Origin: Chara braunii
Lineage: Eukaryota > Streptophyta > Charophyceae > Charales > Characeae
Direction: 5' to 3'
DNA: 52,141 bases
Assembly (NCBI GenBank): GCA_003427395.1
Contig: BFEA01000041.1
Coordinates: forward strand, 4,556,738 to 4,608,878
Shown here piece by piece: positions 10,315 to 21,536 of this stretch. The stretch's first letter is position 1. Every line of letters starts with the position of its first letter. The position numbers and the translations under genes were made by a program. The notes beneath the pieces are model-generated. The model searched no databases, was not told where the DNA came from, and saw nothing but the letters and a program-made list of their open reading frames with translations.

Positions 10315-11869
10315 TTTTAAATTGCTTTGCAGCTCAATTTTATTTATCAATCTGAAAATGTCCCTAAGTGTTCCAGTTAGAACACTGCTATCACAACGTA
10401 CAATGATCTTATAAAAGGAGGAGTTGTCGTATCACTCGCTACGTATGATCCGAAATTGAGATAACCTCGTGGGAATGCGACGAACTCAGACTGCAACTAT
10501 TTTAGATCTTAGTATCTAGTGTCTTGAGCGTAGGTTTGGTAAAATGCTAGGGCTTTGGGTGTTGATTGTAGTGGGAAAAATGACTATGGTGTGTCGAAAA
10601 TAACTTAACGGTTAAAGACCCGACTGCTTGAGGCTGCTAACTCGCTGGTCACTAGTGTCGGGGGAATGCCCCTGGATCACAACGATCCTTAATTTTGACT
10701 CGGACGACGCTAGACTCAAGATTAACATTGAAGGTGGAAAAGAGTCAAAAATGAAACGGGACCAGAGGCTGCCGGTGACAATTACCGAGGATAAGAACAG
10801 GACGGAGAGGAGGCTTCAGCGGGACGACGTTACAACTCGGATAAAGGTCACTATCGTTGTCGGTGCGAATACCCTTACAAGGGTATCTGCCCTGGGTTTT
10901 GCACGCAACAGAAAATAAGTTTGGTTTAAAGTTTAAGTATACCCCGCGAGGCGTGGCTATGTCTGTGGTTACGATGATTGAATGACTTAGTAGAGTAGAA
11001 AGTGTGTGGGCGCACAAACGTAAGGTGCGCGTGATTTCTCTTCTTATTGATGACGGTGAAGATTTGGTTGCCGCCCAAGATTTTATTTCTGGTTGAACTA
11101 GGATTAAAAAGACTTTGTCTTTTGATTGGCGCGCTTGCCTGTGACTTGTGCGTACATGCGGAGGACGACATCAATAACAATGTGATTTTGAAACGTTTCG
11201 GTAGATTCGTGCGTCGCGCATTATCCGCTTATTTAGGTGTTCGTCAACACTACACCCAACCTTGCGCCTAGCACCATTGGATACAGTGTCGGACTTCCAA
11301 CCGAGAGATTCAGGGATCAAGGCTAGTGGCGACGACGTAGGAGTATTGGAACGGTGTGGAGAGGCCAAGGAGTTGAGGGCCCGACGGGGCTATCCCCCTG
11401 GGTTTTGTCGTCAGCAGAGTCGGAGCGGTGCCAGCGGTTCCTTATTTTTCTCGTCAGTCGCTCTATGACGATTAAAATTTTCTAAGTATTTTTATTATTT
11501 ATCGTCGTTATTATTATTATTATTATGCCCCGGCGTTCCTTGATTTGGACGCGATGCCGAATTTTGAAGGATGTCATGGCAGACGACGACCTTGAGAGCG
11601 CGCCTCCTTGGGTTGACCTACAAGTTCCTGCATGTTCGGGATGTCGATGAAATTCCTTTATACCGCCCGACTTGAAAGGCGGACCGAAGAGGTCAAATGT
11701 GTGTAGGGAGTGGTGGTGTCCGTGGTCGTGGCTTCCTTCGCTTCCCACTTAGAGAGTGTCGATAGCCTAAAGTGGAAGGGAATTGGAGAGCATTCTGAGC
11801 GGGCCTATGGGACTGCAGCCCGAGGGCGGCGGGGGTCGTTGCGAGTGTACTGTCCGCCGACCACGATCT
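10315..11869. other. No gene recognised; terminal-like sequence at 10,857-10,908
   Basis: Only short, compositionally unremarkable ORFs are present. At 10,857-10,908 a segment starting TGTCGG and containing the inverted motif ACCCTTACAAGGGT closely resembles 39,881-39,932, the left end of the large insertion in the gypsy 3' LTR. An (ATT)n tract lies at 11,508-11,526. Confidence 0.5.
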
Positions 11870-12375
11870 GCTGTGACGGGTCTGGGGTGTGCGCATGCCC
11901 GCTGGGCCCCGCGAGATGGTGTACTTGCCTGCGACAGCGGGGGCGCAAGGCGGGGGCGCAAGGCGGGGGCCCACGGCGGTACTGGCTGCATTCCCACAGA
12001 ACCCGCCCCCACCTCAACCTTCAAAGTTCTCATTTCAATATTTGCTACTACCACCAAACTCTACGCTAGGACTCGCCTCCCCGGGGCTTATGCTGCAAGT
12101 TCTGCAGCGGGTTCGTGCCCCTGAAGCTAAATCTAAGTGTGGGCATGCCCGTTGGGACGTGAAGGATGGTGGCCCACGCCTAGGCGCAAGAGGACGAGCG
12201 CACCAGGAGGGGGGTCGCAAGTGGCAGTAGCTGCTCGCGAGGAACCTTCTCCACTACGGTCTTCAAGGTTCTCGTTTTAGTATGTGCTACTACTGTCAGG
12301 ATCTACACCAGGGCCCCCTGCACCTGATTCATGCGGCAGGTTGTGCAGTAGGCCCGGAGCCCTCCTACTGATCAC
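11870..12375. repeat. 250-bp tandem duplication, diverged
   Basis: The first unit (about 11,870-12,120) and second (about 12,120-12,370) share GCATGCCCG, then TCTCATTTCAATAT/TCTCGTTTTAGTAT, GTGCTACTAC and a GCAGGTT/GCAAGTT-TGCAG segment, at a constant offset of 250 bp. Between 11,938 and 11,976 a 13-bp unit (CGGGGGCGCAAGG) is repeated about three times. Proline- and arginine-rich ORFs on both strands here reflect GC composition. Confidence 0.75.
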
Positions 12376-12899
12376 AAGTGTCGGGCTCACTATGACAGTT
12401 GAGTATAGGTCGTGAGAGTCAATATTGTTGGGTTTTCACGGCCGGCTATTTCGGTAGGGTAAGCCAGTAGGCACTCCTGAGCGGGTTTTGACTTCCATGA
12501 CCACCGTCCTGCAGATTGTATTAGCGCACACGTTGGTGTCGAGCGGCAGCGGGGCGAAGAGCGGTGAAGAGAAGTATCACGGTAAAGATTAGCCACTATC
12601 GCAATCTATCGGGAGTGGCGCTAGCGGAAACTGTTAGGGGCTGCAATAACAAAGGCAGAAGCAGGGCGGGGTGCAAGGAGGAGCTAAGTGAACCTGGCGC
12701 AGAATCGCACCTGGGTATGTTCAGAAGCGGGGCGGCAGAAAGCAGCAATGTCGAAGATAAGTGAGAGTCGGGTAGGAGCACGGATGGCGTTGTTAATCCG
12801 ATTCTTAACGAAATCGGTCAGAGTAAAAATCGATTTGGGGGTTTTAGCCCGGTGTGAATCAATTGACGAGGTCATAATGTAAGGGAAGTTAGTAGATTA
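12376..12899. other. No feature recognised
   Basis: Only short overlapping ORFs on both strands. None shows a recognisable domain or a bias that would separate it from chance. Confidence 0.4.
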
Positions 12900-13235
12900 G
12901 GAGGTTGGTAGAGAAAGTAGTGCGTGGAAGTATAGCGATGGAGTTAGACGAGAAGATAGGGAAAGAGATCGAGTACTTCTGTTTCTTAGCGGATTTCGAC
13001 GGAGTAAGAGTCGAACCCATGGTTTTTGTGGTAGGCAAAGCAGAGTGTGGTGTTAGTTTGGATAGTAAGTTAGTAAGGTAGGAGATAGGGAGAGGAAAGT
13101 TGTGCTGAGTTATGGAAGAGAAGCAAAGAAACTGCCAAAACGGTCGTTCCTTGACCGACTTCGACGAATGGAGGCTATACACTAAGGTTTTCGAAGTGGG
13201 TGGTTGCGATGTAGGATGTCGATTAAAAGGAGAGG
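12900..13235. repeat. 165-bp tandem duplication, possibly once coding
   Basis: Two diverged units are offset by about 165 bp; GATTTCGAC at 12,992 and GACTTCGAC at 13,157 mark equivalent points. On the plus strand the units read LADFDGVRVEPMVFVVG and LTDFDEWRLYTKVFEVG in the same frame, with stops between them. The offset equals 55 codons, so a decayed repeat-containing protein is possible. Confidence 0.5.
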
Positions 13236-13279
13236 CGGTAAAAATCACATTATGGAGTATCAGCATTGTGTGAAGGAGA

Positions 13280-13649
13280 AGAAACCGTGGAAGAAAGGGG
13301 GGGATGAATCTACCTGGGTCTTAGCGGGAGATTCATTCTCATTTCGCATGACCGGTTTGTAGTGGGAAATTCATTCCTGGACCTATGCAACTACTTGGCT
13401 AGAGACAGTGAGTGCATGTTTGCGCAAAAGCAAAGCAACCATAGGGTCGGAGACTTACTTGTTGGTCGGTGTGTTGCTCATCCTATCGAAGGAAGGAGCC
13501 TCCCGCTAACTTCTGCATACATGATTGGACGGGCGATGAGAGATGAACCGAACTTCGAGTTACGGTGCCAAATTGCGCCCTGACCTGGTCCATGTGAGGG
13601 GCCAAGTTCATATAATAAGGAGCACAGGTACGAGGTAGGGAAGTGTACG

Positions 13650-13728
<79 letters not shown>

Positions 13729-14800
13729 CTCACTTGGAACTGGTGATGCGGAAACCGAACAACGAGTTACGACGCTACTTCATCGCGCATGAATCTACCC
13801 ATAGTTTAGCAGAAGATTCATTCGATTTTGCCGTCATTGTGGTGGAAGAGGCATGAGGCTATCCTCGAGGTTGAAGACTTACTTGAGCACGGTGCACTGT
13901 GCACTGCTTATCCCGTTTTGATGAAAGTAGCCTCCCTCTATCCTTCTGCATACAAGAGTGGAATACAAATGTATCTTCCTGTTTTCCACAGAAAAATGCA
14001 TTCTGATTTGCGCATCACTATCGATGGAAGTGGTTCCTCTAAACGGGCGCAACAACATTAGTATTATATTGTCCCCTAGTCCGGGCCCGTTAGTTGCGGT
14101 GTATCCTCGTATGATCTTACGGAGGCTGAAGCTTGTGTGAGTACAGGAAAATCAGATGAAGAGGGTGGAGAAGCTCGGGCAGTGAGGATACTTATCTCGA
14201 GCACCTGCGGATTATAATAGGTTGTGTATTACAGTAGCAGGTCGCGTTATATAACTCCAGATCTTGCTTGTATGGCGTTAAACAACGTTCTGATTGTCGC
14301 TAGCACTGTAATTTTCGGTTGTTGTTGATACCGAGTGTGTGAGGCAGTGTTAAACCATCGAGAAATTTGGCTGCTGTAACATCCTTTCGTGCACCATTTG
14401 CTATGAGTTTCGTTGTTTGCTTCAGCTGCGTCGTTGCTTGCAGATGGTTATGGTGCTACTACGGGTTGTTGCGCTTGCTGCACTTCAACCGTGCATAACA
14501 ACACAGTTCACTATGTGTTATTGTGTCTCCAAATAGAACACGAATACACGCTCTATTTTGAACGGAGTATCGTTACAATTGCTGGTCGGGAGCAGGGCAG
14601 TAGACTTACCCATTGGCCGATGTGGTACCCATCGTACCAAGCAGGGCAACTGCAGGCAGGTTGTGAGATGTAGACTTACTTACCATTTGATACCTTATTC
14701 ATTATGTAGGCCGAAGCAGCAGCAGGGCTAGCCGTGAGACTACAAATTTAGTTATTGGTCGGTGGATTGTTCGTCCTACCAGACGAAATAATTAGAGGTG
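13280..14800. repeat. Diverged direct repeats with embedded (AG)n and small hairpins
   Basis: A segment at about 13,440-13,530 (AGACTTACTTG, CTCATCCTATCG, GCCTCCC, CTTCTGCATACA) recurs at about 13,870-13,955, offset roughly 424 bp; weaker echoes lie near 14,600-14,790. Both copies are preceded by a hairpin with arms ATGAATCT and AGATTCAT (13,304-13,336 and 13,789-13,821) with identical arm spacing. An (AG)n tract at 13,653-13,726 lies between them. No coding gene is apparent. Confidence 0.55.
13653..13726. repeat. (AG)n microsatellite
   Basis: About 37 perfect AG units. Confidence 0.97.
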
Positions 14801-15128
14801 AATCATGAAGTCGTAAGTTCACGTATGGTTAACATACTTGAGAGTGTTCGATGCGAATAGGAGGGTCGTCAGGAGGTCCGCATTCGGTGGTTGACTTCGG
14901 TTTGATGAGGCTGTTGCGCACTTCGACCGCCACGGTGGGGCCTTCATGCGCATGAAGGTATCAAGGCCATCTCCTACGAGTTGAGTTTGTCCCTCTCCTG
15001 TATCTCGAGAGTTTGAAACCCCTCCTCATGCCCTTCTTACTCTAAGTCTAATCCTGTTCAGAGAGAAAGGCGGCAGGCGGGATTGCAACCTGTAGGACCG
15101 CAGCAAGACTCTATGGGGAGTCTGCTCA

Positions 15129-15188
15129 CCGATTGTGGGAGCTCTGTCGAAACTCGGGAGGAGTTCTGGAGGCAGGGAATTGTGAGGT
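15129..15188 (+). repeat. Conserved block, copy 1 (upstream of hairpin array)
   Basis: This 60-bp block matches 47,099-47,159. Shared anchors are CCGATTG, GAGCTCTG, TTCTGGAGGCAGGGAAT / CTCTGGAGGCAGGGAAT and GAGGTA at the end. It contains a small inverted repeat (AACTC with GAGTT here; GGAGTTC with GAACTCT in the other copy) whose arms differ but still pair. The ending GAG-GTA could be a splice donor. In both copies hairpin-rich DNA follows within 250-400 bp. Confidence 0.7.
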
Positions 15189-15454
15189 AACTATTGTTTT
15201 TCCTCTATAAACCCAGTTATAACCCCTATCTGTACTTCTTGTTATGGTTGACTGAGTATATTGTGTGCATCCCTGCTTTGACTCACAGTTTGACTTTTAG
15301 GACACAAACCTGACTTAAGTAAAGAAATGTTTCTGCAAGCTCGGTTTCAATTTTTGTTTTTTGACTGAAAGCAAATTGTGAAAAGGGGTTGCATCTGGGG
15401 GAAAGGTGGGAGAAAGGTTGTATTGTCTGCGTTTGACTGGCTCAACCAAAAACC
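15189..15454. other. Spacer between conserved block and hairpin array
   Basis: AT-rich sequence, loosely alignable to 47,160-47,300 near its start (tttcc, ataaccc, tgactgagtatatt-like stretches). No gene is seen. Confidence 0.35.
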
Positions 15455-16128
15455 GGGAGAGTCTCCATAAGTTTGGAGGACCCAGTGCTATGTTTATTTT
15501 TGATTGTTTGGAGGACCAGAGAGGTTTCCATAAGATTGGATGGTCTGGTTGCTCTGATTTGTGGGGATGCTTGTGTTTGGCTTTTTCAGGGACCAAGCAG
15601 ACTTCCATAAGATTGGATGGCTTGGTTACCTTGTTTGCTTAAGTTTTCTAGTGTTTATTAGTTTCTTCTTGTTTTATTATGAAAGGAACTCAGACGAAGG
15701 ACTTGGCAGGTTCCCATAAGATTGTGAGGTTTTGTCTGGAGCCACACACATGTTGGAACTGGAAGGATAAATTTGTTTAAACTTTTATATTACTTTACTT
15801 ACAAACAGGCTAGTCAGACATGTTTTCATAAGATTGGATGGTATGACTATAACTTATCACAAACTGAAGAGAGTATGAATTAGAAGTAAATTTGTGGTAA
15901 GAAGGGGCAGGCTGAACTTTGATCTAAGTTAAACGGTTCAGTCATATGTTACCTTGAAAAACTAAGTGCAGACAATTATATATAACTTGGATACTTTAAA
16001 CAGTTCAGGGCGACTAGGCTGGACAACCTAGTCGTATGCCCAAGAAAGAGAAAAGTTGTAGTGCCCTGTGTTTGTGTATATCCAATGGCTGAGCTAGACA
16101 TGTTTCCATAAGATTGGATGGTCTAGCT
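15455..16128. repeat. Hairpin array with apical motif TCCATAAGATTGGA
   Basis: At least five foldbacks share a core TCCATAAGATTGGA-like apex but have different paired arms. They are GGG/CCC around CTCCATAAGTTTGGAG (15,455-15,483), ACCAGA/TCTGGT (15,515-15,549), ACCAAGC/GCTTGGT (15,592-15,626), TAGTCA/TGACTA (15,811-15,849) and AGCTAGAC/GTCTAGCT (16,092-16,128). A weaker one is at 15,698-15,738. A further hairpin without the apex, CGACTAGG/CCTAGTCG, is at 16,011-16,034. Arm changes are matched on both sides, so pairing rather than arm sequence is kept. Confidence 0.75.
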
Positions 16129-16369
16129 TTACGCCTTATGTAAGCTGGGTAGAAGGGATAAATCATTAAAAGACTACGAACTATTGTTTGACAAGGTTCA
16201 TTTTGGGGTTGGTGAGAGTACTTACCATTATGGTTTGACCTTGCATGTGGCTGAGTAAGATCACTACTCAGTCTAAGTTTCAGTTTGACAGGTAGTCGCC
16301 TTAGATGCTCACCACATGCTAGAGCTATAGGAGTTAGTTCAATTCTTGCATTTTCTGAGGTTTTTTTTT

Positions 16370-16735
16370 TTTTTTACTTAGGTCAATTTTCGCATTTTCT
16401 TGGACCATTTGTCATAATTAAAATCTTGGTAAGCTACTTTCTCTACGGGAAGGGCAGCAAAAATTTCTACAAAACCAAGGAGTTAGTCAAATTTTGACTT
16501 TTCAAAGTTAAACTTGTCTAAATTTTATATGACTTATTAAAAATGTGGAAAGTCTTCATTTCTAAAGGTAATGCTGCCCAATTTTTTACTAATTCAGAGA
16601 GTTAAAAAAAAATTGACCTTCGAGAGTTAAAGATTATTTCAGTTTTCATATTTAAGTTTTTATAAATTCGGAAAAAATATTTTTCCTACAGGAAGCGTTG
16701 CCGAAATTTTCTTAGTTTAAAGGAAATAGATTATA
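16370..16735. repeat. ~120-bp tandem repeat, three diverged units
   Basis: Equivalent points ACGGGAAGGGCAGC (about 16,446), AAAGGTAATGCTGCC (about 16,564) and ACAGGAAGCGTTGCC (about 16,687) recur every 119-121 bp inside AT-rich sequence with recurring AGTTAAA and AAATTTT stretches. It has no coding character. Confidence 0.7.
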
Positions 16736-17985
16736 TTTTGACAGGTGACGATTTTGACAATCCACTCTGTATGGGGGAGACTTTGTCATAAATCTACCTT
16801 GCTTTGGGCACTGACTTAGAGAGAGACTTAGACTTAGTTTGCATGAAGATCTTCAGTGAGAATGTGCTATGGAGACTCATTCCCCATACACTGATAGTCT
16901 AGTTCTGGGAATTTGTCTGTTTTCTGTTACAGGTCCTCTTGATTGATTCGGTTTAAGATTTGGGCTAGCTTCAGCTTGATCCCACGAGGATCATCTTCTA
17001 TTATCATTGATAACATTTCGGTTGCCGATTCGTCAGTTTACGATTCAACTCCAATTCATTTTTGTCACTCAACCTAAAGGCTTTAGCTATGTGGTTTGAA
17101 TTGTTTCGTTGTGTTTTTACCCAGACTTTATTGAATGATCATTTAACAAAGGTACTAAGTACTTTATTGTTGGAAGGGTGTGTTAAGGTTGAGGTTTGTG
17201 TGACTAAAGCAAGGGGTATGAGCGCGGAGAATGGTTGAAGTTGACTCCGTGTACTGCGTGGACTTTTATTGAATCTTCGATGTGATTGCAGATATGGTTT
17301 GTGGTTCGGATTTTGGATTTGATTGTCTGCGATCACATACATATATATGGCTGAGAGGGGTCCCACTGTGATTGTGAGAAGTGATCGTCACATATTTATG
17401 ACCCTTATTTATATATATACATATATATGTCATGATTGTTTGCGCGGCCTATCATGAGCGTGCGTAGAGGTTAAACATATTATTGCTTTGAGTAAAAAGG
17501 GAGATCCCTTTTATTTTTCAGTTTTTTAGAGTTTTTATAGTTGGATGTTGTAGTCCGTGGGAACCGTCAAAGTCAAACCTCTTGAGTTATCTCTAAACTC
17601 TGGATGATGGAGCTGGTTTCCATGGCAATAAGAGACGACTGTCACCACAAGTTTGAAATTGTGTACCACTCACTCTCCGCAGGCTGCAAAAGAGGGTGTG
17701 GTTCTCAACCGCACTTGGCGGTTGTCCAGAGTCAAGATATTAAGCCCTCAAGGCGTGTGTAAGCTGACACTTGAATATCGAATATGATCCTCGAGATTAA
17801 TGAGGACCGCATGAGTATGGGTACTATATAATACGTCATCACTGAGACCGCTTGCGTAAGCATGCATAGCTAGTCGATATAAGAAAGCCCTGCGTCTGCG
17901 CGGTTTTTATACTAAGTCCTCAAAGTTATAGTTTGCGCACTCGGGCGGGAGGGTCCCACCCTGCGAGGGACCGATGCGCTCGACA
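16736..17985. other. No gene recognised; scattered inverted repeats
   Basis: TGTATGGGG (about 16,768) pairs with CCCCATACA about 120 bp downstream. AACCGC/GCGGTT lies near 17,710 and ATCCTC/GAGGAC near 17,790. TCATGAT/ATCATGA flanks a short GC-rich loop near 17,432-17,455. An (AT)-rich tract lies at 17,405-17,430. Nothing coding is supported. Confidence 0.4.
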
Positions 17986-18840
17986 TCACCTACCACAAGA
18001 CAAAGACCTCAATGGGGACCACCAAAAGAGAACAGAGAGACCTATACGATGACTCAGAGGCAGAGAGTGAGGAGAGTGATACAGAGATTTAGTCTTGGTA
18101 CGGACTGAAACAGTGGCGATAAGACCACCCACGTGTAGGACCAGTAGAGTTAGTGGAAGATGGGCAAGAGGCCAGCTAGTTGGAGCGTGAGAACTAAAGA
18201 CGTCGGGGCGGTTATGCTCGTGTGGGCTGTATTGTGACGGGCACCAGTGCGAGTGTGCAAGGCGGAATGTGTGAAAGAAAGTCAACACTATAGTGAAGTG
18301 TGTGCGTAAGGCACCCGAAAGATTGCGAGCTATGTCTAACGTCGACTTCATCTGGTTGGAGTAGAGGCTAGCAACGGATGTCCGTATTGTATACTAAGCT
18401 TAGTTTGCAATGATTGAGAGTGAGAAAGAAGCGAGAAGGCATGGACACCGTGGTTCATTGACATTTGCGGCCATTGTCGGCTGCAAATGAGTTCGTATTC
18501 AAACCGACAGTACTATGGTTTACTTTTGATGAGTCGCTACCATCTTGGAGGGACAAGTGCGTATTTTGTGAGCGACAACGAGAAACAAGACTGAGGCGAA
18601 GGGAATGTTGTGTGGGTATCAACCCAGTTGACATCATCTCTATTGTTTGGTGTCATGCATGGAGGAATATAGTTCACGAGGCAGTTACGGATAGTGACAA
18701 GAGTAACGAGTGGAGAGGGAATGTTTGTAGTCAGGTACTGATGACACACACACTAAAGACATACGTCAAGATCGTCGTAAGCTATCCGCAAGAGACGTGT
18801 GCACTTCCTACCGCTAAAGTCGTTTGCTTCAGAGCATGAC
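17986..18840 (+). other. Unassigned possible ORF relic
   Basis: The longest open stretch (18,465-18,839, 124 codons) contains CVFCERQRETRLRRRECC but matches no family I know. Upstream, a plus-strand frame starting with ATG near 18,014 reads an acidic stretch (DDSEAESEESDTEI) before a stop. The two might be remnants of one decayed gene, but there is no independent support, so I do not call a gene. Confidence 0.2.
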
Positions 18841-21225
18841 TTTAGTCATTTATAGATAAACTTTGCGTAATGGTCACAACGTGGTAAAGGCGGGTTCGCA
18901 GTACAAGATATTGGTGAGAGAGAGGGGTCTACAAAAGTCAAATTTCATAATCATGAAAACATTAGTTAATGAGATGATGACTAGCAAAGTAAACTGCTAA
19001 TAAAAAAAATGTGTGGGAAAGTTTGAAGGATTGACATGCGAAATAATTACAAGAACGAGAGATCTGGCAGAGAAAGAGATGAACCAGAGAACATACTGTG
19101 TGTGACACAAACAGGGTTCTCTCCGTATAAGTCGTTTAAATGTCAGATGCGCTCCTTGTTAGGCGCTCTCCATCATGTTGGGCGTTACAAGTACTTGCTT
19201 CATTGCTGAGTGTAGTTTGACTGTTCAAAGTTATTTCAAGTGTATTTCTTGTGTCTTCTCCTATGTTGACTCCTAAGGCCGCTATTGAGGGAGGTTTTGT
19301 TTTTTCATGGTGATCATCATTTGTTTTTATAAGCATAAGTGAGCTTATTAATCAATTGATTAAAGAGGTAGTAATATTCATTGCCCCTTAGCACGGACGT
19401 TTGTTGTCCGATTTGGGGAGGGGCGAGACTGCATCTTGAAGCGGAAAGTTGAGGAGTTTGATTAGGGAGGAGGGATAAAAGATGAGTACGATTCAAACGA
19501 TTGCGACAGTCCTAGGAAAACTAAAGTTTTTTATTAAGGCTCAAATAAGATGAGGTTTTGATAATGCCTTCATCTTACCCTTATTTAGGATCTCTACTCT
19601 ACTCACTCTCATGTGACGACGCATATATGAGATTTGATTGGTGCATTATAGAATAATGTCAAGCTTCGCTTAGACTTGGGTTAGTAAAAGGCTAAATAAC
19701 TGCTCTCAGTCAATTAAAGACAGACTTAATAATGTACTATGAATCTTATGACTAATTGTGTGGGTTTCAACAGTCGACTAATGGGGTAAATGGTGATTGA
19801 GTCCCGTAACCTGTCGAAGTTCGAACGTAATTATGAGTTTTGTTCTCTGTCGCTACTAGAAGATGCTCCGCCCTTTCTGACTATGGATAAGTGGTGAACT
19901 GCGGTAAAAAAAAAAAACATTTAAGGAAAATAATTTACCTGATCGTTAAATGTTTACTTGACGGGGACTAATACTAGCAGAGGTCAACAAGTCTAAACAA
20001 TGTGGCCAACTGAGTGCTATCAGATGCTTATAGGCTGACTCACCAAGCGAAACAAAACTCGGGAAAGCTCCTCTCGTGACATTGAGTGGATTCAAATTTC
20101 GCTTTAATTATTTTATTTGAAAAATCGCCTAGCCGCTCAGTGCAAAAATACCAATTGCATTTCCAAACACTTTGAAGTTGTAGGAAAATGCAGTTGCGCT
20201 AGTCGTAATGATACCCTTATGACCCCGTAATATTGCTCGATCATTCTCAGATGTAGAGTGAGTACATAAATTACTTCTGTAATCTCAGTTTATCGTGGTT
20301 GTATCCTTACTAACTGAGGGTCAATTTCATGTGTACTCAAGACTTTCCTAATACTATAGGATGTGCTTTGTAGTACAAAAATATATTATAAATACATCCC
20401 TGACATTCACCAATATCGCGAGCATGTTTTGGTGTCCCAGAATGAATCTGCAGAGTAGTGTTTGACTTTCGTAGATAACATGAGAAATTTCCTTCATTGA
20501 AGTACATGCTTGCAGATGTCATCCCACTGACTCCCAGCGGGACCTTTGTGAATAGTCTATGAGGGACATATATGAAGTTCAAGGTTGTCTCATTCGAATT
20601 CTATTTTAAATTTTATCTATTTATATTTTAGTACGATCAGGCTTGTACTCAGATTCGTTAGGTTAAGCAAGATCAAAACACAGTGTCCAGGGAATGCTTC
20701 GTACTGAGTGTAGGTGCAACCTTACGAGTAAAGTTGTCATAACGGGCACATGTGCGCTCTCGGTGCTCATGGACATTGCATTTAGCACTGATAAGTTAGA
20801 TACTCAGAATTACAACATTGAGCACGAATATACCTTGCATTTACGTTTATTAAACTGATTCCTGACGTGTTCTGTGCTTCAAACCACTGCATCTTAGTAT
20901 GGGCTAGTTTTGAGTGATGAACTATTCGGCTGCACGATCTTCAACACCAGGGGTGTGGGCTATGTTTAGAGTATCCATTCCTTCGATTTTGTGTTGAACA
21001 CAGAGTGCCTTGTTTGCTGCCACGAGACATACGAACAAATTTTATACCTAAGGTCTTTCGGGGAATATTTATTGAACGAGCTTCTGCTAAGGATTATATT
21101 CGATTTGGATCTTCGATTTCTAAAAGGTGACATATGTCATATATATGAATCACTGTATTGGTCACCTTGATTGACTAGTAGAGGTAGTTTACTGCAAATA
21201 TTTTATCTGTGTAGCATTGAGTTGT
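18841..21225. other. No gene recognised; one clear hairpin
   Basis: ORFs are short and patternless. AAACATTTAA (19,915-19,924) pairs with TTAAATGTTT (19,946-19,955) across 21 nt. A GCACATGTGC palindrome lies near 20,745. The rest is AT-rich without recognisable repeats. Confidence 0.4.
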
Positions 21226-21536
21226 CACCGAACCTGAACGTTCGGGACCGAATGCGAACGAGAGTCAAAACCCTCCGAACACGAAACACAAAAAATAAAA
21301 AAAAAACTTTTAAAAAAAATCTAAAAACACTATATGTTATGTAAAATAATAATACAAAAATGTTTGTCCGGGAGGTATGCTCAAATTTATTACCAAACTC
21401 GAGTTAAAAATAAAAAACCTAAATTTTTTTATTTTTTTATTTTTTTTAATATGTTAGGCCGAACACATTCGGGAGGCGTTCGGCCGAACACCTGAACATG
21501 TTCGGACATTCGAAAAAACTTCGAATATGTTCGGTG
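21226..21536. mobile_element. Foldback element with CACCGAAC ends (MITE-like)
   Basis: The left end CACCGAAC (21,226) pairs with GTTCGGTG (21,529-21,536). Both end regions are packed with GAAC/GTTC and TTCGG/CCGAA words that can pair in several registers, around an AT-rich poly(A)/poly(T) centre. No clear target-site duplication is visible. It looks like a non-autonomous DNA element, but it could also be a composite inverted repeat. Confidence 0.6.

Noticed and set aside
11693-12230. Overlapping Pro/Arg/Gly-rich ORFs on both strands
   Set aside because: GC-rich tandem duplication opens several frames at once; no domain or codon bias supports any.
18465-18839. 124-codon ORF with cysteine pairs
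   Set aside because: No recognisable zinc-binding spacing, no homologous copy in the window, and stops on both sides; kept only as an unassigned relic.
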